Translations under genes and position numbers: made by a program
Shown here: in pieces, positions 1-13,400 of the stretch
How the letters are laid out: each line of letters begins with the position of its first letter
Numbering within the stretch: the stretch's first letter is position 1
Notes under the pieces: generated by a model
What the model was told of the DNA's origin: nothing
Databases searched by the model: none
The model's input: the letters and a program-made list of their open reading frames with translations, nothing else
NCBI RefSeq assembly: GCF_019649055.1
Contig: NW_026570272.1
Location: 372,001-436,000 of the forward strand
Direction: 5' to 3'
Source: Paramacrobiotus metropolitanus
Taxonomy: Eukaryota; Tardigrada; Eutardigrada; Parachela; Macrobiotidae
DNA: 64,000 nucleotides

Positions 1-555
1 CCGCTGTTCCTCGCGTGCTGTGATACAGTCCAGGCGCTACTGTACTACTACCGTAGATTTAGAGTGTAATACAGTCAGTAATAAATACTCTGACTCGGTA
101 CTCGATACTCGATAGTTCCCGCAAGCAGGTGAAAATCTGGAAGTTGTAGAACAGCGGTTCAGAAGTTCTGAATCAGAACTTCAGAGTTGATTTTGCTGCT
201 GTTCATAATTGTATCAATCCTGACTTCTGAATTATGAAGACAATTATTATTTATTCGGTTAGTGTTTAATTTTATCTAGAGCTTGCAAGGATGTCACGAC
301 GTGCAGGAGGGTTCTGCTCTTTAATATAGCGCAAACTAGACCGACTCAACAGCGACAAACAAATTTAATACGACAAAGAATTTTATCTCGTTATATGTTT
401 CCATGCATCCTGAGTCCTGACTCAGGGGATCTGGATTAATCTTGCAGACGGCAGTGCGTAATATTATCTTTCCGGCACTGGCCAGTTGCCAGTGATCTGA
501 TCAGTGATCTAACACGGGCAGACAGACGCAGTAAATAATAATCACGAACGGCGCA
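1..555. other. 5' flank, no gene seen
   Basis: AT-rich spacer upstream of the first F-box gene. I see no convincing exon, RNA gene or repeat pair. It presumably holds that gene's promoter, but I could not identify a specific element. Confidence 0.5.
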
Positions 556-3013
556 ATGCTGATTTACGGCGATCGGGTGTACGCGTGGAACGCTGTGGAC
601 GTTCTCGTCGACGGTCGACTGCAGCACGGCCGCGTCATCAGCGTGGTGGACGGCGGCCTGATGATTGATTTCCAGTGGGGCACTCACAGTCAGCTGACAC
701 AGCGCGCGCAGCGGGTGGAATACGGACGCATCTTCCTCTGCAGCCAGCCGCCTCCGGGGCTCTGCCAACTAAACAACGACGTTCGTGTACAGTGGGTGCA
801 GGTGTTGTTGCGGTATGAACCGGCGGCGGCCTGGATCTGGTACCGGGGACAGGTTCGCTCCGTCGCCTCCTACCGCTACGAGGAGTTTGTCAGCGTCGTA
901 GCGGAACTGCCGCTGGCTCTGGTTCGCGCTGGCTGGCCCAGGAGACTGCTGCCCTGCTTTGTCCAAGAACTGGTGCCTTGCCAGCAGGTGCGCGAAGTGC
1001 AGCCATCCGCGGGCGTCGATGGCGGTCGGCCACGCGTGGAGCAGGGGGCCTTCGTGATCCGCTGCTGCCCGCTGCCGGCCACCGCGGTGGCCAAGCGGCT
1101 TGGACAGATCTTCGATGGTCGACGGCACAACGTCTTGTTCGTTTCCCGCTTCAATCAGACCCTCCTGTATCTGCAACGGGAGACGGGCACGGCGCTGACC
1201 GCCGAGCAAGTGGTAAGGGCGCTGCTGGTAGCCATTCATTTGCATCGAGCGCGAGGTGCTGCAGTTAAGCCTTCGTCAAGAGCATAAAACTTGTCTGACG
1301 CCACGAAGAGCGTACGTTACGCTTTTCCAATTCCACGACCCCTATACCATTTCCCAGGGGTATTGGCGCTCGCGCTCGTGCAATAATGTTGTTCGCGACG
1401 ACCGCTAGCATTATCCAGTTCAATTGTCCGTAATCAGCTAGAACGTTGCTGGTTCGTTGCAGGAACGTCTCTGTGCAGACCGCCGCCTACCCGAAGTAGG
1501 CTTCCGAACCGCGCCGCTCCTGATGCCGCGTCCGGTGCCGCTGTTGATAGCCAGTCCGCCCGCTCCACCGGCCTGGAAGCCGACCAGCTACCCGACCACC
1601 GGCCGTGCGGCGGCCGTCCCTCCCGTCAGCCTGCCGCTGCCCGTGGAGTTGTGGCTGGAAGTGCTGCGCTCGCTGGACTCCATCGGGCGCGTCCGCTGCC
1701 GCCGGGTGTGTCCCCTGTGGAACCGCCTACTGGCCCGCCACGCCTACTTCCCCGATGTGCGCGTCGCCGGCACAGAGGGGGAGTATGCGGCCGACCCGGT
1801 GGGGCCGTTGGAGCTCGAGGGCCTCAGCGTGTACTGGGTGGTGGCCTGCCTGCTCAAGTGCCTGACGCCGCGCACCACACGGGCGGTCTTCGTCAACCTG
1901 GCGCTGGACGACGCCCGCCAGCTGTCCGCACCGCTGCGGCACATGCTGCAGGAGCGCCGCCTACCGCTGCTGCTCTTCTACAAGTGCCGGTTCGGTGCCG
2001 CCGACGCCGGCATCCACGAGGTCGTGGCCCGTACCAGTGAGCTGGCCGTGCAGTGTCAGTGCGAGCGGATGTTGTGGAAGCGGTGCCGCCTCGTGGAGTC
2101 CCAACTGGCGGCACTGGTAGTGCAGCACTCCTTCAGTACGCCGTGTACAAGTCAGCCGGAGACGGAGCGGCAGTTGTGGAGTGTCTGGGAGCAGCATCTC
2201 CGGCACCAGCAGGCGCCAGCCAGCAACCGCCAGCAGCTGGCCGCATGGCTGGCTGACTGCATTGCGCACCAGCGCCAGCGGGAGGTTGAGATTAACAAGA
2301 TTCTGCGGGTAGGCCTTTCTGTTTCTTAGGTGGATCTGTACTCTGTAGTGGCTAGTGGCTGCGCCGGCCTAACGTAATGTACTGTTACCCTGCACTTGCC
2401 GAAATTTCGTATAGTGTGCGCAGTTAGCTGTTGTATGCCGTCCATGTGAATCGTGATAGCGAACGTACAACGTACACATGGCTGCACTAGTGAAACTTTC
2501 GGCAAGTGCAGGGTAACAGTACAGTAATCATAATATTGTGGTAATTGTATGACTGTGGGTGCCTACTCAGTAGCACTCAGCAGTACGCGGTATTTGTTTG
2601 CATCATCATTATTAATTCTGACTAATTTTTTTTAGTATGTACTTGTACTTAGCCGGCAATAAGCCCAGTAAATACTCGTATCAGGTGCTTCACGACGCGA
2701 TCGTTTCGTTGACTATAACAGAGCAGGAGAATATGTAAATGACAGCCTGGCGCGTGCTGCTGATTACAAATAGAAATGGCGGTTTGTCGTTGGTGTGCAG
2801 GGCCTCAACTGCTACCAGAGCCTGGATCCCCGCGAGTCCACGCAGTACCGCCATGTCCAGTGGACGCTGTCCAGCCTGGGCGACGTGGACGTCAGTCGGC
2901 TGAGTCCCCTGACGACGGCGTTCCTCCACGCGGCCCTGCTCTTCTTCCAGCGGACTCAGCTGAACGTGTTCCGTGGAATCCGCGCAATCCGACCCCGGCC
3001 GACGGAGACGTGA
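556..3013 (+). CDS. F-box protein, family copy 1 (3 exons)
   Basis: Best model: exons 556-1255, 1479-2308 and 2801-3013, about 580 aa. Exon 1 carries the family's N-terminal half: a block with VDVLVDGRLQHGRVISV and a YGRIF end, then a WIWYRGQV block. Exon 2 carries a full F-box (LPVELWLEVLRSLDSIGRVR, then RRVCPLWNRLL) and a Leu-rich C-terminal region. Exon 3 is a short tail. F-box proteins bind SKP1 and recruit substrates to SCF ubiquitin ligases; the Leu-rich part would be the substrate side (inference). The junction of exons 1 and 2 is uncertain: a second phase-compatible pair is donor 1213 with acceptor 1462. I prefer the longer exon because its end aligns with the paralogues at 10489 and 16211. 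The donor at 2309 and acceptor ending 2800 are phase 0. Unlike in the paralogues, no intron splits the F-box. Confidence 0.72.
2378..2523. mobile_element. 146-bp MITE with about 28-bp terminal inverted repeats
   Basis: The ends are inverted copies beginning TGTACTGTTACCCTGCACTT; the right arm is 2492-2523. GTAA flanks both ends (2374-2377 and 2524-2527). A TA target site with termini CTGTTACCC fits equally well. It lies in intron 2 of the first F-box gene and is too short to code for a transposase. Confidence 0.8.
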
Positions 3014-6000
3014 TGGACGATCCATTGCGGTCCTTCCTCCCCGGGGCCGATGTCGATGTGTAGGTGCGCATCCCGGCCAAGCTTCTGCCGGCTTCGTAAT
3101 CCCCCTGCAATCACCGCCCGCTCTTCCATCGCGCATGGATGCAGCTGCTCGGCGGCCACGAGGCCGGCCGAGCGCGACTACCGTCCACCAGCACACTGTA
3201 CCTAGCACAGCCGACAGATTACCGGTCGGCTGGCAGTTAGCGGGAAGGAGACACCCGCGCTATCCTCGACGCAGTCGCCACAGAATTATCCGCATTGTAC
3301 GGAACCCCTGCTGAGCTGCAATGGCCAGATCGGTGCAGGCCTGATTCACAGTACAAGTTGGCACTGATAGTGATGGATGATTCACTGCAGCTGGTCACGC
3401 TTTCACCCAATTCGCATCAGTTCGTACCAATGCGGCCTGTTGGTGTTAACAACTTTAGCGCCATATAAAAATTAATGAGTGCAAACAACACTTGTTTTTG
3501 TTGTAAAATGTTCTCTTTTCTTGTTTTTCTTATGTTTTCTTGGGCACTTTAAAAATTGTAAGGATTCCAGTATATTTTATACGCATGTCGGCAGGTATCT
3601 GTATAAGGATCAAAGCGAGGCACTAAGAAAAGGTCTTTCGATCACAGACACACTCTGTCATATGGCTCAACCATTCTTTTGATAATTAACAACATATCTT
3701 AACGCAATTAATGAAGAGTCACGTAAGACGCAGCAATTGAGTTAATCCCAACCAGCAGAATCAGCAATGGGATAGATTATGGCGATAATCTTAGTATTAT
3801 TGTGCACAGGTGCTGACGCCTGTTGCAGCGTGTCTTGATGAATCCATGTTTGTAATCTGTATCGATGCTGTTAAGTGTCTAGCGGTTAGAAGCTCTCTCT
3901 CTGGTAGCGATGCGACCTGATTCGTAGATGCCCACTGGGCAGCCACCCGTATATAAGCGATTAATCGGCGAATACTCAGCGTATTTGGCGCTCAGTAGTT
4001 TGCGCATTTTTGATTTTTCTTTTTTCTGTGTCTAGAGGTTGTTTTTCCCTTGCGGTTGTGTTCAATGAGAAATAAATAAGCCCCCTTTTGAGTTGTGGTG
4101 TCGCACCGGAAACAATAATGCACTGCAACACCACAACCCACATTAATGCAAACAGCGGTGTGATAAGCCACACCACACAAACAGCACCATGACGTTGTTA
4201 TGCAGTGTTGTAGCGCTTTCCTCCGAACACTGCACTCTGCAAGTCGTTGTCGTGACAGTGACGCGGGTTTTTGCATGTATTTTATGCATGTGCATGCATT
4301 TTGGCCGGTGTGAAGAACGCCGCAATGTTGAATACAGGGAGTGGTTTTGGCGATTTTGCGTTCTTCCTAGTAGTTTTTGCTGTGATTTTCTGCAGTTTTT
4401 TTTTGTATGCACCTCAGCACATTACGAAGAGTCGGACATCTTTCTCTGTTGGCTGGTATACGGCCAGTGCAGCGCACCATGGTGCAGAAGTTATGATTCA
4501 TAGAAATAAGAACGGGTATGTTAAAAACGGGGATGTGCAGCGCGGTATCTTGAATACGTGCGGTATAGTTGTTATGACCATTCAAAGCGTAGATAAGCTC
4601 CGGATCGTGATGACACACGTTACCAGTCGTTATCTACTGCGCATAATGCACAAAAAACCTACTCGTACATAGGCGTTGGAAGATACCCGCATGCCTGAAT
4701 CTGAGCAACTGATTACGCTGTTCACTGATTGGTGACTGGATACGAGTATTTTGTACATCCAGGTCAGCGATTTTGACTGCTTAAGCCACGTATGGGACTA
4801 TAAGTTACGAGTACGATGTTACAGATAACCGTTAAACTTGTACGCAAGCTAGTTAATTTGGTTATTTGCACATTCCAGTGGCGCTTACTGCGTAAGATGT
4901 CTGCATTCGACTTCAGAGACAGCTGCTGTACAGTGTACATCCAGTTGTACAAACGCCGGCCGGTTAATTGTACGAGCAAGGACAAGAGAGGAAAGGAAGG
5001 AGCGGACGTGCTCCATACGCCTTCCATCTGCACCATGCTGGACGTAGCTATAGGAGGGCGGAGAATAAATTAAAATAAATAAGAGATGTTCGGCAACGAG
5101 GGCTGTGTGATCGCGGATGCTGGGAGAACCGGCAGGGCTTCCACCGGACCGCAGGCCGGTGACTGTGGCGGCGCGACGGGTGAGCCGGGGGCGGTCGAAA
5201 TGAGCGGGTCAGAGAAGAAGGCGTGCGCGGCCAGTGGGAATAACGGTGGACGGGGTCGCTCGTCCAGCTTTCAGTATACACACCGGAAGTTGCCAGTGCA
5301 TCGTTCTTCCCAAGAAATCTTAATGTGGTCGGTCGCCCGGCAGCTACGCCTAACAGCACGCCTCTGTCCGTTTCCGGACATGTGGCTAGAACGTGGCCGT
5401 TGTCGACAACGGACTGGTCTTCTGTGTGGCGGGTACTGACTACTGGGCGCCGAGAAAGTACTGACGAAGGCGGAACGAAAATTACGGAAACCGGATGTTG
5501 CGCGCACAAACGGTTTTCAGTTTTCACGCCAGTGTATACAAATCATCTGGCTAGAGAATGTCATAAAACAAGAGAAAAAAGAGTTTGGAAGTGCGCGAAT
5601 GTGAAACATTTCGTGCATGTACACGACTTTGGTACCATGTACCGGCCCACTTCCCTTAAATAATTCCAGCTGCTATCCCCGGCAGGAATGCCAGCCAGTT
5701 TATCCAATACAGAAACACTCATTACAAGAGGAACTGTTAAATAGCGAGTTTGTTCTGCAAAGTGCGAGTGTCATCTCTCCATGTACATATTATTATAGCC
5801 AAAGTGAAAATTACAGCAACGTATGCTGTATCTGCGACATTTAATTAAGTACTAGTACTCCCTTGAATCTGAGCAGTCTTTCGTCGATATAAATACTAGA
5901 TAATAAATGGGATGTGGGTATGCTGAGCATCTATAGGCTGCTGTGAATTTTCACAAACTTGACTGCTAGAAAGCGTAAAAACGTTTTCCACCAAGGGCGC

Positions 6001-6188
6001 AATAGAATCCAGATCAGCGCCAATTCTCAATCTCACAGAACACAACCCAGCACGATAGCACGACACTAGAACAAGATCAACAAACAAAATCTTCGCAACA
6101 CCCAGCGTATCCCGGTAACGGTCATAATTATGAGACTAGACCTCTCAGAGGAGCTGACAGCTTTCTTTCCGGTGCAGCCGGCATGTAT
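3014..6188. other. Intergenic, no confident gene
   Basis: Mostly AT-rich. A GC-rich island at about 5086-5440 has an ATG-initiated frame rich in Gly, Ser and Ala, but no domain, splice partner or paralogue supports it. The only interpretable piece is the transposon end at 5490-5655. The 3.4-4.7 kb stretch holds only low-complexity sequence and chance ORFs. Confidence 0.5.
5490..5655 (+). mobile_element. Truncated copy of the TTAA-flanked foldback element
   Basis: It matches the right arm of the complete element at 48516-49200. Shared blocks include TTGCGCGCACAAACGG and GTACCGGCCCACTTCCC, and the copy ends exactly at a TTAA (5656-5659). The left part is missing. Confidence 0.75.
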
Positions 6189-7992
6189 TCAGATGGTCAG
6201 CGAGGGATCGGCGATGCGGCCGATGAAGAGCGGCACGTCGAGCTGGTTGTGCCAGACCAGCAGCAGGAAGGGCCGGTTGGCCAGGAAAGCCGGCCTCGGT
6301 ACGCACAGATACTCGGCGGAGAACATGGTGGCCACGCTCGACCGGACGCCCAGCTCGTCCACTTCTACGGAGAGACACACATACACTTCTCCGCAAATTA
6401 ATTCACAAATTATCAATGGTCAAAATGCAGGAATTTTCAACGTGCTAAAATCTCTCCGTTAACGGGTTTTCTACTGCTGTAGCTCCATAGTACTAAAACC
6501 AGGGCGCTATCCACTGGAAACCGAGAAAGTAGAAACGGCCGAAAAATGCACCGATGGGGGAATTGACCCCCGGCTACGTCGTTAGATCCCCGTAAGCAGT
6601 ACCACTGCACCACGGCGCGCATTACGTTGAAATCCTTTGAAAGACTTTGTCGCCGTACGTGTGTCGCTTCTCTCGTTACAGTAGTATAACAAATAACAAC
6701 CGGCCAAATTACTCACCGAACACCACGTTGTGCTGGAACGCGGTAGCGCCCTGCAGCGGACACTCCTGGAACATGTCGGAGAAGCCGGTGGCGGTGCGGT
6801 GCGAGTATAACTCCGCCAGACCCAGCGCCTGCATGCCGCGCTCCAGCTCCAGCTGGCAGTTAACCCGGAATTTCGGCAAGGATAGCGCCATACCATAGCG
6901 AATACTCTGCCGCCGCCATCCGCGCAATAACTTCACACTAAGACTCTCTTCCAGCTGCCGCAATGCCTCCCCGCCCGCGGCCGCCGGTAGAATACACATG
7001 ACACTGTACCGCTTCTCGCCGGCCTCCATAATCACCATCTGCGGATCCGTCGCCGCGGTCTTCTTCTCGACGTTAAACGGCGTCCAGGTCGTGTTTCCCG
7101 ATATCAAAAACGGGACTTTCTTCTGACTGCCGTCCAGGCAGGTAAACACGCCGTCGCGGGTGTCCTTCTCCTCGAACTGCAGCGCCCACGGCGCGGAGAA
7201 CGTCAGCAAATTAATCAGCACTAAACTGGTTAAAGGATTATCGAGAACGCTGCGCATATCGCCCACCGGCAGGCGGTCGGCCATATCGCTGCTTTCATGC
7301 TTTTCAAGAAACTCCGCATACGCCGCCCGGGCGGCGGTTGCGTTCTCAAAATCCACGGGTAAAAACACCACATCGGATTTGTTGAGCATTGCGTCTTTAA
7401 ACGACGGTTTCAGCGTGAGGAGTTGGCTGTACAAGACCGCGTTGACTTGGCTGAACGCCGCGTCACCCGCGACGCAGGATAACGCCGCGCTGACGTCATC
7501 GATGCTGCGCCCGTCGGGACACAGCAGCGCCAGAAGATCCTGGCGCAACTGATCGCGGGCGCCGAGGAGGCGAGCGAATAGAACGTGCTGGATGGAGTAG
7601 GGGCAGACGATCAGGTTGCTGCCGGCGCTGGGCGGTTGCGCTTGCGCCACGGCTTGGTAGATCTTAACGGCCACACCAGCTCCGCATCGCGGCTGCTGCA
7701 CGGCATTTTTTAGCTTTCCCCCTGGCCGTTGTATGCGTCGCGCTCTACTCTGCCGGGAGAAGAAACCAAGGAGGGATGAGCAGCCGCAACAGCTTATTTC
7801 CCGCCCGTCCTCTCCATTCTCACACTGAGATGCTTTCCACGGCATTTCCTTGTGCAATCCACGCGGACAATCTTCAAAATTACTGGATACGTATACAGGA
7901 TTTATTACAAACAATATTACTGCATAAACACGCTCGTATATCTGCTTATGGGGGTTAACATAAAACCCTGTTGCAGGGACATTAAACTGCAC
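6189..7992 (-). CDS. Serpin (serine protease inhibitor)
   Basis: Two exons: 7992-6717 and 6364-6189, with a 352-bp intron (6365-6716) and a phase-1 junction. The serpin fold runs from about residue 107 (VAVKIYQAVAQAQ, then NLIVCPYSIQ) to the end, about 375 residues, normal for the family. Recognisable elements are FSAPWALQFEEKDTRDGVF (gate and strand region), LSLPKFRVNCQLELERGMQ and the C-terminal ANRPFLLLVWHNQ...FIGRIADP. The reactive-centre loop (GVRSSVATMFSAEYLCVPRP) is encoded just after the junction. The hinge is short-sided but not Pro-blocked, so inhibition is plausible. P1 falls near Tyr-Leu-Cys, pointing to a chymotrypsin- or cathepsin-like target (inference). The first ~100 residues before the fold look unlike coding sequence and contain no clear signal peptide. 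The true start may be an upstream exon spliced at about 7700. Confidence 0.85.
6547..6619 (-). tRNA. tRNA-like sequence, probably a pseudogene or SINE head
   Basis: The minus strand has an A-box-like TGGTGCAGTGG, a B-box-like GGGTCAATTCC, and acceptor arms that pair at six of seven positions. A 5-bp anticodon-type stem closes an oversized loop of about 12 nt. Five Ts follow immediately (Pol III terminator). The T loop looks one base short and the D stem is poor, so a functional tRNA is unlikely. It lies inside the serpin intron on the same strand as the serpin. Confidence 0.35.
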
Positions 7993-10488
7993 ATAATTAT
8001 TTCATGAGCCCTTATTCCATACACCCGTTAAGCCGTCTTGCTAAGGTCTAAGGTAAAAAGTATATATATCAGAACTTGCCTTGCTCCTGGTTCAGATTTA
8101 CACAACATGTTCAATATAATCCGAATGATACAGAATGAAAATAAAATCGTAACTGACAGAACACTCAATTCGGCTGCATGGAGACATTTGAGAACGTTTT
8201 CATCTGCCGCTGGCTTGCAGGCCTATGACGATCGGTTGTTAAGTACTCGTACTTGTTACCCACTGCAAGCTGCCATGCGGCTTGCCATGCCATGTGGTTT
8301 AATATTGCATACAGACATACAGTGTAATGCAGCTCGTATAACTGATTGCGCTGTACTGAAATCTATTATACAAGTGCTTCACAGATTGTCCGGCGCCGTG
8401 TACTGACGGCTGGGCACGTGTGCGAGGAGACTTTGGGTAAGCAAAAGTCGAGCCAGGCTGGGAAAGTGGGATCGACGTATAGTGGAGCCGGGCGAGCGGT
8501 CACGATTGGCATCCGTGGCGTTAACTGCTACAAAAATGTCAGCCCTGGCAAACGTGGCAATCGGCACCACGGCGACCTTTGTGTTGCGCGCACCTTGTAC
8601 AAGTTAGTAATTGTAATGGTGAATTAATGTTAATATTTTTAACTCAGATATACGTTACAACTTGATAAAACTAAGTTTTTAAGTATACAGTTCACAATAA
8701 AAATTCTGATTTTTATAAACAATTTCTCTAATAATTATTAATCAACACGATCGTTATTGGCATTATTGTTTTCGCAACACTTAAAACGCTTAAACGCAAC
8801 ACTATGCGCTCCGGATTTACGGCGTGCATTGGAGAAGGTGTCCCCAACGGCTCCGTCGCTGCAGTGTTCCAGGTGCGCACTCGCGTAAGTTGACTGATGA
8901 CTGCAGTCTTCTGATTATAGACGTTAGTTATCCTTGTTACTGCAGCGGTGCCCAGGGATACGCTGAGACCGCCTACTGACGTTGGTGTCCTACAAGAGAG
9001 TGGTCTGGCCGGACACGCAGGGCGGCGGTTAGGTTACTATTGCCAATAACCGGCATTGACAGCTGGATATCAATACTGGGCGCGGGTATTTCTGGTTTTG
9101 GTTTTGTAATACTTCTTACCGATGTCAGAAAGTGGCATCGGTGGACAGACAACTGCGTACGGCAGCGATAATACTGTATACAAATATAAATATATGCCAG
9201 TGCCACTAATTTTCGAACGTTCTTGCTTTATTAGAGCTCTCTAGAGGTCGCAATGGAAAAAAACTGGAACGTCGTTTGCTGAGAACTGGTCGGCCTTCCG
9301 GTGCCAGCTTAACAATGAATAAATAAATGAGCAAATTAATGTATTGTACGAACATTAATATCATGTACAGATAGCAGCGTAAAAATAATAATTGTACGAG
9401 AAATCATATATCGTACGAATATATCGGATTACCCAAGACGCAGCATAAATCGGAGCTGCAGGCTCATACTGTAACTGTTAGAATTAATTTACACGAATTG
9501 CCGTTTAAATTTAAAGAAAACACAACAGCAGCTAGAATGCGTTACGGTAATCATCTACTGCAAAGCCACAGAAACAAGAGCTGTTTTTACGAGATTATGT
9601 ACGTAGCAGTATGAAATTCATATTAATATTATTAATGTACTTTTACAATTAACACTGCATGTGTACACTGAAAAATGGTGTACTCTATATGTTACCCTTG
9701 CGTATACGTGTGTGCATACAGGTATAATATTTAAAATATAGAATACTTACATGTAATTGTCGTGTATCTATATTATTTATGTACACACATGTAGTACACA
9801 TATACATCTACGAACTTGCGCATTTACTATGCGCGCCAAGATATTATTAAATAAGGCTAATGATATTGCCTGGCTTTCAATGATCACATTAATTTGGAAT
9901 CCTTATGTATACAGTGGTGCACTTATTTCCCACATACCGGTGTTTGCGTCGGAAACAATAAGAACTGGCGGACACCGATCATCGCTGACACTGAGAGCAT
10001 TTTCATTTGCGACGCTAACGATCAGCCGTATAAATTTCCGTGAAGCGCTTCCCATGATGGATCGCTTCCCATTATAGCGCAATAATAAAAGCTTGATGTT
10101 GGCGGAAGTTAGCAGGAAGAGGTTATATTACGATTATGTTAGCGTGGCCGGAGTTAGCGGAAGCCGGCGGAGTAGAGAACACTCCAACGGGATTTGCCGG
10201 CAGTCAGCCGTATCATACACCGGCTGAGCACGGCCTATATGCGCGCGTGACTCACCCACTCTTTGCCGAGAAGAGCAGCCGCGCCTGTGCGCTGCTCGGC
10301 ATCCTGTCATGCGCCGGCACTGCTCCTCCTCGAAACTATCGATCCGCCGCTCGGCTGGCGCTGCGGTTAAAACGTGCTGCATCGCCGTTTAATGTTCACA
10401 CTCGCGTTATAATTATCCGCATCCGCGGAATTATTTCCTCCCGTGCCTGCTGTGCATTGTACCCTCGATCGCTCCCATTCCCGTCGCC
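7993..10488. other. Intergenic, no confident gene
   Basis: About 2.5 kb, AT-rich from 8.6 to 10.1 kb with many short chance ORFs. There is no homology to other genes in the window. The GC-richer last 350 bp is probably the promoter or 5' UTR of the next F-box gene. Confidence 0.5.
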
Positions 10489-13400
10489 ATGGCCGACGAC
10501 ACCCAGTCCCCGTTGAAATCCCGCCGCGAGCGCTGGATCAACAAACCCTGGAAGAGCCTGACGCTGCTGCGTCCGCGCAGTAAGGACCGCAGCGACGCGC
10601 CCAGCGCCGCCTTCCGGCAGGTCTTCTGGCCCAGTCAGGAGGCGGTGTTGGTGGAGCAGCTGCCCGGGAAGTTCACCCTGGGCTACGCCTGCGACGTGGA
10701 CACCCACACCCACCGCGTCATGGTCGATCTGCGCTGCCACAACACGCCGCCGCAGTGGGTGCCCGCCGACACGGTGTGGGCGCACTTCCCGGCGGACCGG
10801 GAGCACCTCCGTCCGCACACCCCCGCACTGGCCGCGCTGCGCCGGGACTCCGCGGCCCCCCGCGTCTTCCAGCCGGGCGTGGTCCTCTTCGCCGAGCCGA
10901 AATGCCGCGCCGGCCTCCTGTACGTCGAGACGCAGGCCGACCGCCACGGGCCGCGACTGCGCCGCTTCGTCCACCCGGTGCACCTCCGCGTCGTCGTCCC
11001 AGGCGCCGACGGACGCCCCCGCATCCCGGATCTGGAGCTGCTGACGCAGCGCCTGACGGGGAAGAGCACGTGGCGCTTCCACCACGTGGCGGTCGGCCTG
11101 GAGCCCGGGCAGCACGAGCTGCTGGATCTGCAGCTGCTGCTGGCCACGGTGCGCAAGTACCGCACGGTGCTGCGCATCAGCGTGGAGGAGGAGCGCGTGA
11201 CCTTTGCGCTGAAGGAGTGGAACAGCTGCGAGCCCCTCACCGAGACGCACCTCAAGACCTTCGTCAAGGGGGCGCTGCGCGGCTACGTCGATTCGCCAGA
11301 GCCGGTGCGGGCCAACCGGCGGGCGGCGGTGTATCCGCTGGAGGATAAGAGCAGTGTCGGCTTGGGGCGGTTGCCTTATGAACTGCAGGAGGACATCCTA
11401 ATGGAGATCGAGGACATCCACAGCGTCGTCAACGCGCAAAGGTCACCACTGTTAATTAAAAAAATATTTAACTATTCAGCAATAACAAAATATAATTATT
11501 AATTTTTAGTATTTTATATAGGAAATGGCTATAGGCACCCCCTTTCACCCCCGTTATCTATAGGCACCCCCTTTCGCACCCACTTAGACTATAGGCACCC
11601 CTTTTCGATTAACTAATTCCTGCACCCCGTTGCACACGAAAACAACACATGACCAAGGACGATAAAGTGGAACTAGACAAAAGAAAAGAAGAGGGATGGT
11701 CAATCATGTGCTAGCCAAAATCCTAAGACAGAGGCCGGGCGAATATTAACATCGTGGTGTCCGATGCCCCAAAAGGTCACAAAAACTACCATCATTGCCC
11801 TCAGAAATGCAAGAATATTTATCAAATCAGCCAAACCGGCACATTGTCGGATGGAGTGCTTAGTATCTGTACAAATTTTATGTGAATGACCTAAAAAAAA
11901 AGATCGTCAAAAAAATCTTCAAAAAAATCTTTGTAAACCATGAAACCTGCTAGAAAATCTTTGTCAGGCTTGCGGGAAAAAAGTGAAAACAGGAAACAAG
12001 TGCGTGTAGTCCGCGAGAAAAACGGGGTGCTAGATTTATGTAACAGAAAAGGGGTACCTATAGTACAACAGGGTGCAAAAGGGGGTGCCTATAGCAAACG
12101 GGGGTGAAAGGGGTGCCTATAGTCTCACCCTTTTATATAATATGTTTATGTATACTCAGTATAGTATAAATAAAATAACAAATAATAAATAAATAAAAAA
12201 ATTAAACAAATAAATTTTTAACTAAATAATTAAAAAGAATAATTATGATAAATTTTAACTAATTTTTTAAAATTTAAATTAAATAAATTATAAATAATTA
12301 ATAAAAAAGAATAATTATTATAAATTTGTCAATAACATATATATGTATCATTATTACTTTAGGGTGTGCCGCGGCTGGCACGAAGCCCTGACCCGCAACC
12401 GGCGCGCCAACCACGTGGCCGTCGACCTGAACAAAACGGTAACGGCAACAGGAAGCCGGAAGCCGGACGAAAAGTACAACCTACCGCACCTGGTCAACCT
12501 GCTGGACAACAGCGTCAACGAGGCCACCGTCTCCTTGACCCTCATCGGCGACATCAACCCGGCAACGGAGCTGACCGTCGTCCACTTCCTCACCGCCCGC
12601 AACATCCGCCTGCCGCTCATCATCCTCAAGAAGTCCTCCTGCTGGCGCCCCCTCACGCAGAACCAGCCGGAGCAATCGCTGGAGCTGGCCAATCTCAGCC
12701 AGTTGATGCGCGTCTGCCAGACGTTGCGGCTGCAGGAGGTGACCTTTCCGGGACTGTTCGGGCCCATCGCCGGGCTGTGGTGCTCGCCGGCCCGCGTGCG
12801 CACCGACGTGGATGTGCATGTGCGCCGGGCGGAAGTGGACTGCATGGACAGCGCCGAGCAGCGGCTGGTGCGCTTCCTGCACATCCTGAATGACAACTGC
12901 CCGGAGCTGAGTAGCGGCGAGTGGGAAGTCATCAGCGCTGCGTGTGATGCGCTGGCGGCGTGTGCCGGACATCCCTTTCGCAGCCGGCTCTTCCTCATGC
13001 TGGCGCTGTACGTATTTCTTAGACTTCTTAGGCTTCTTAGATCTCCTAGATTTTTGCCAAATTTTTGCCGGATTTTTCCCCGGTTTCTCCCATATTTTTC
13101 CCTGATACTGCCGGATTTTCTCCCTTTTTTTTCCAAATTTTTCCTAAATTTTTCCTAGATTTGTGCTTAATTTTTTCTTCAGCCTTTCTTAACTTTTTAA
13201 AATTTTTCTTACATTAAGGAAAATGGCCCGGTACATAGCGTCAAAAATGGGATGCATGCACTAAAAGATTTCGCTTTCGCGCACTCCGAATCACTATTTT
13301 GTAATATTTTATGTCATTCTAAAGCTAAATGATTTGTGTACATTGTTCTGAAAACCAACGATTTCTTAGGTTTCTTAGACTTCCTAGATTGTTCTCCGGT

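Noticed and set aside
5048-5527. 159-aa minus frame and overlapping plus frame in a GC-rich island
   Set aside because: No domain, no splice partner, low-complexity composition and no paralogue in the window.
10396-11267. Long open frames antisense to F-box exon 1 (284 and 194 aa)
   Set aside because: GC-rich exons rarely contain stop codons on the other strand. The plus frame has paralogues and splice consistency; these do not.
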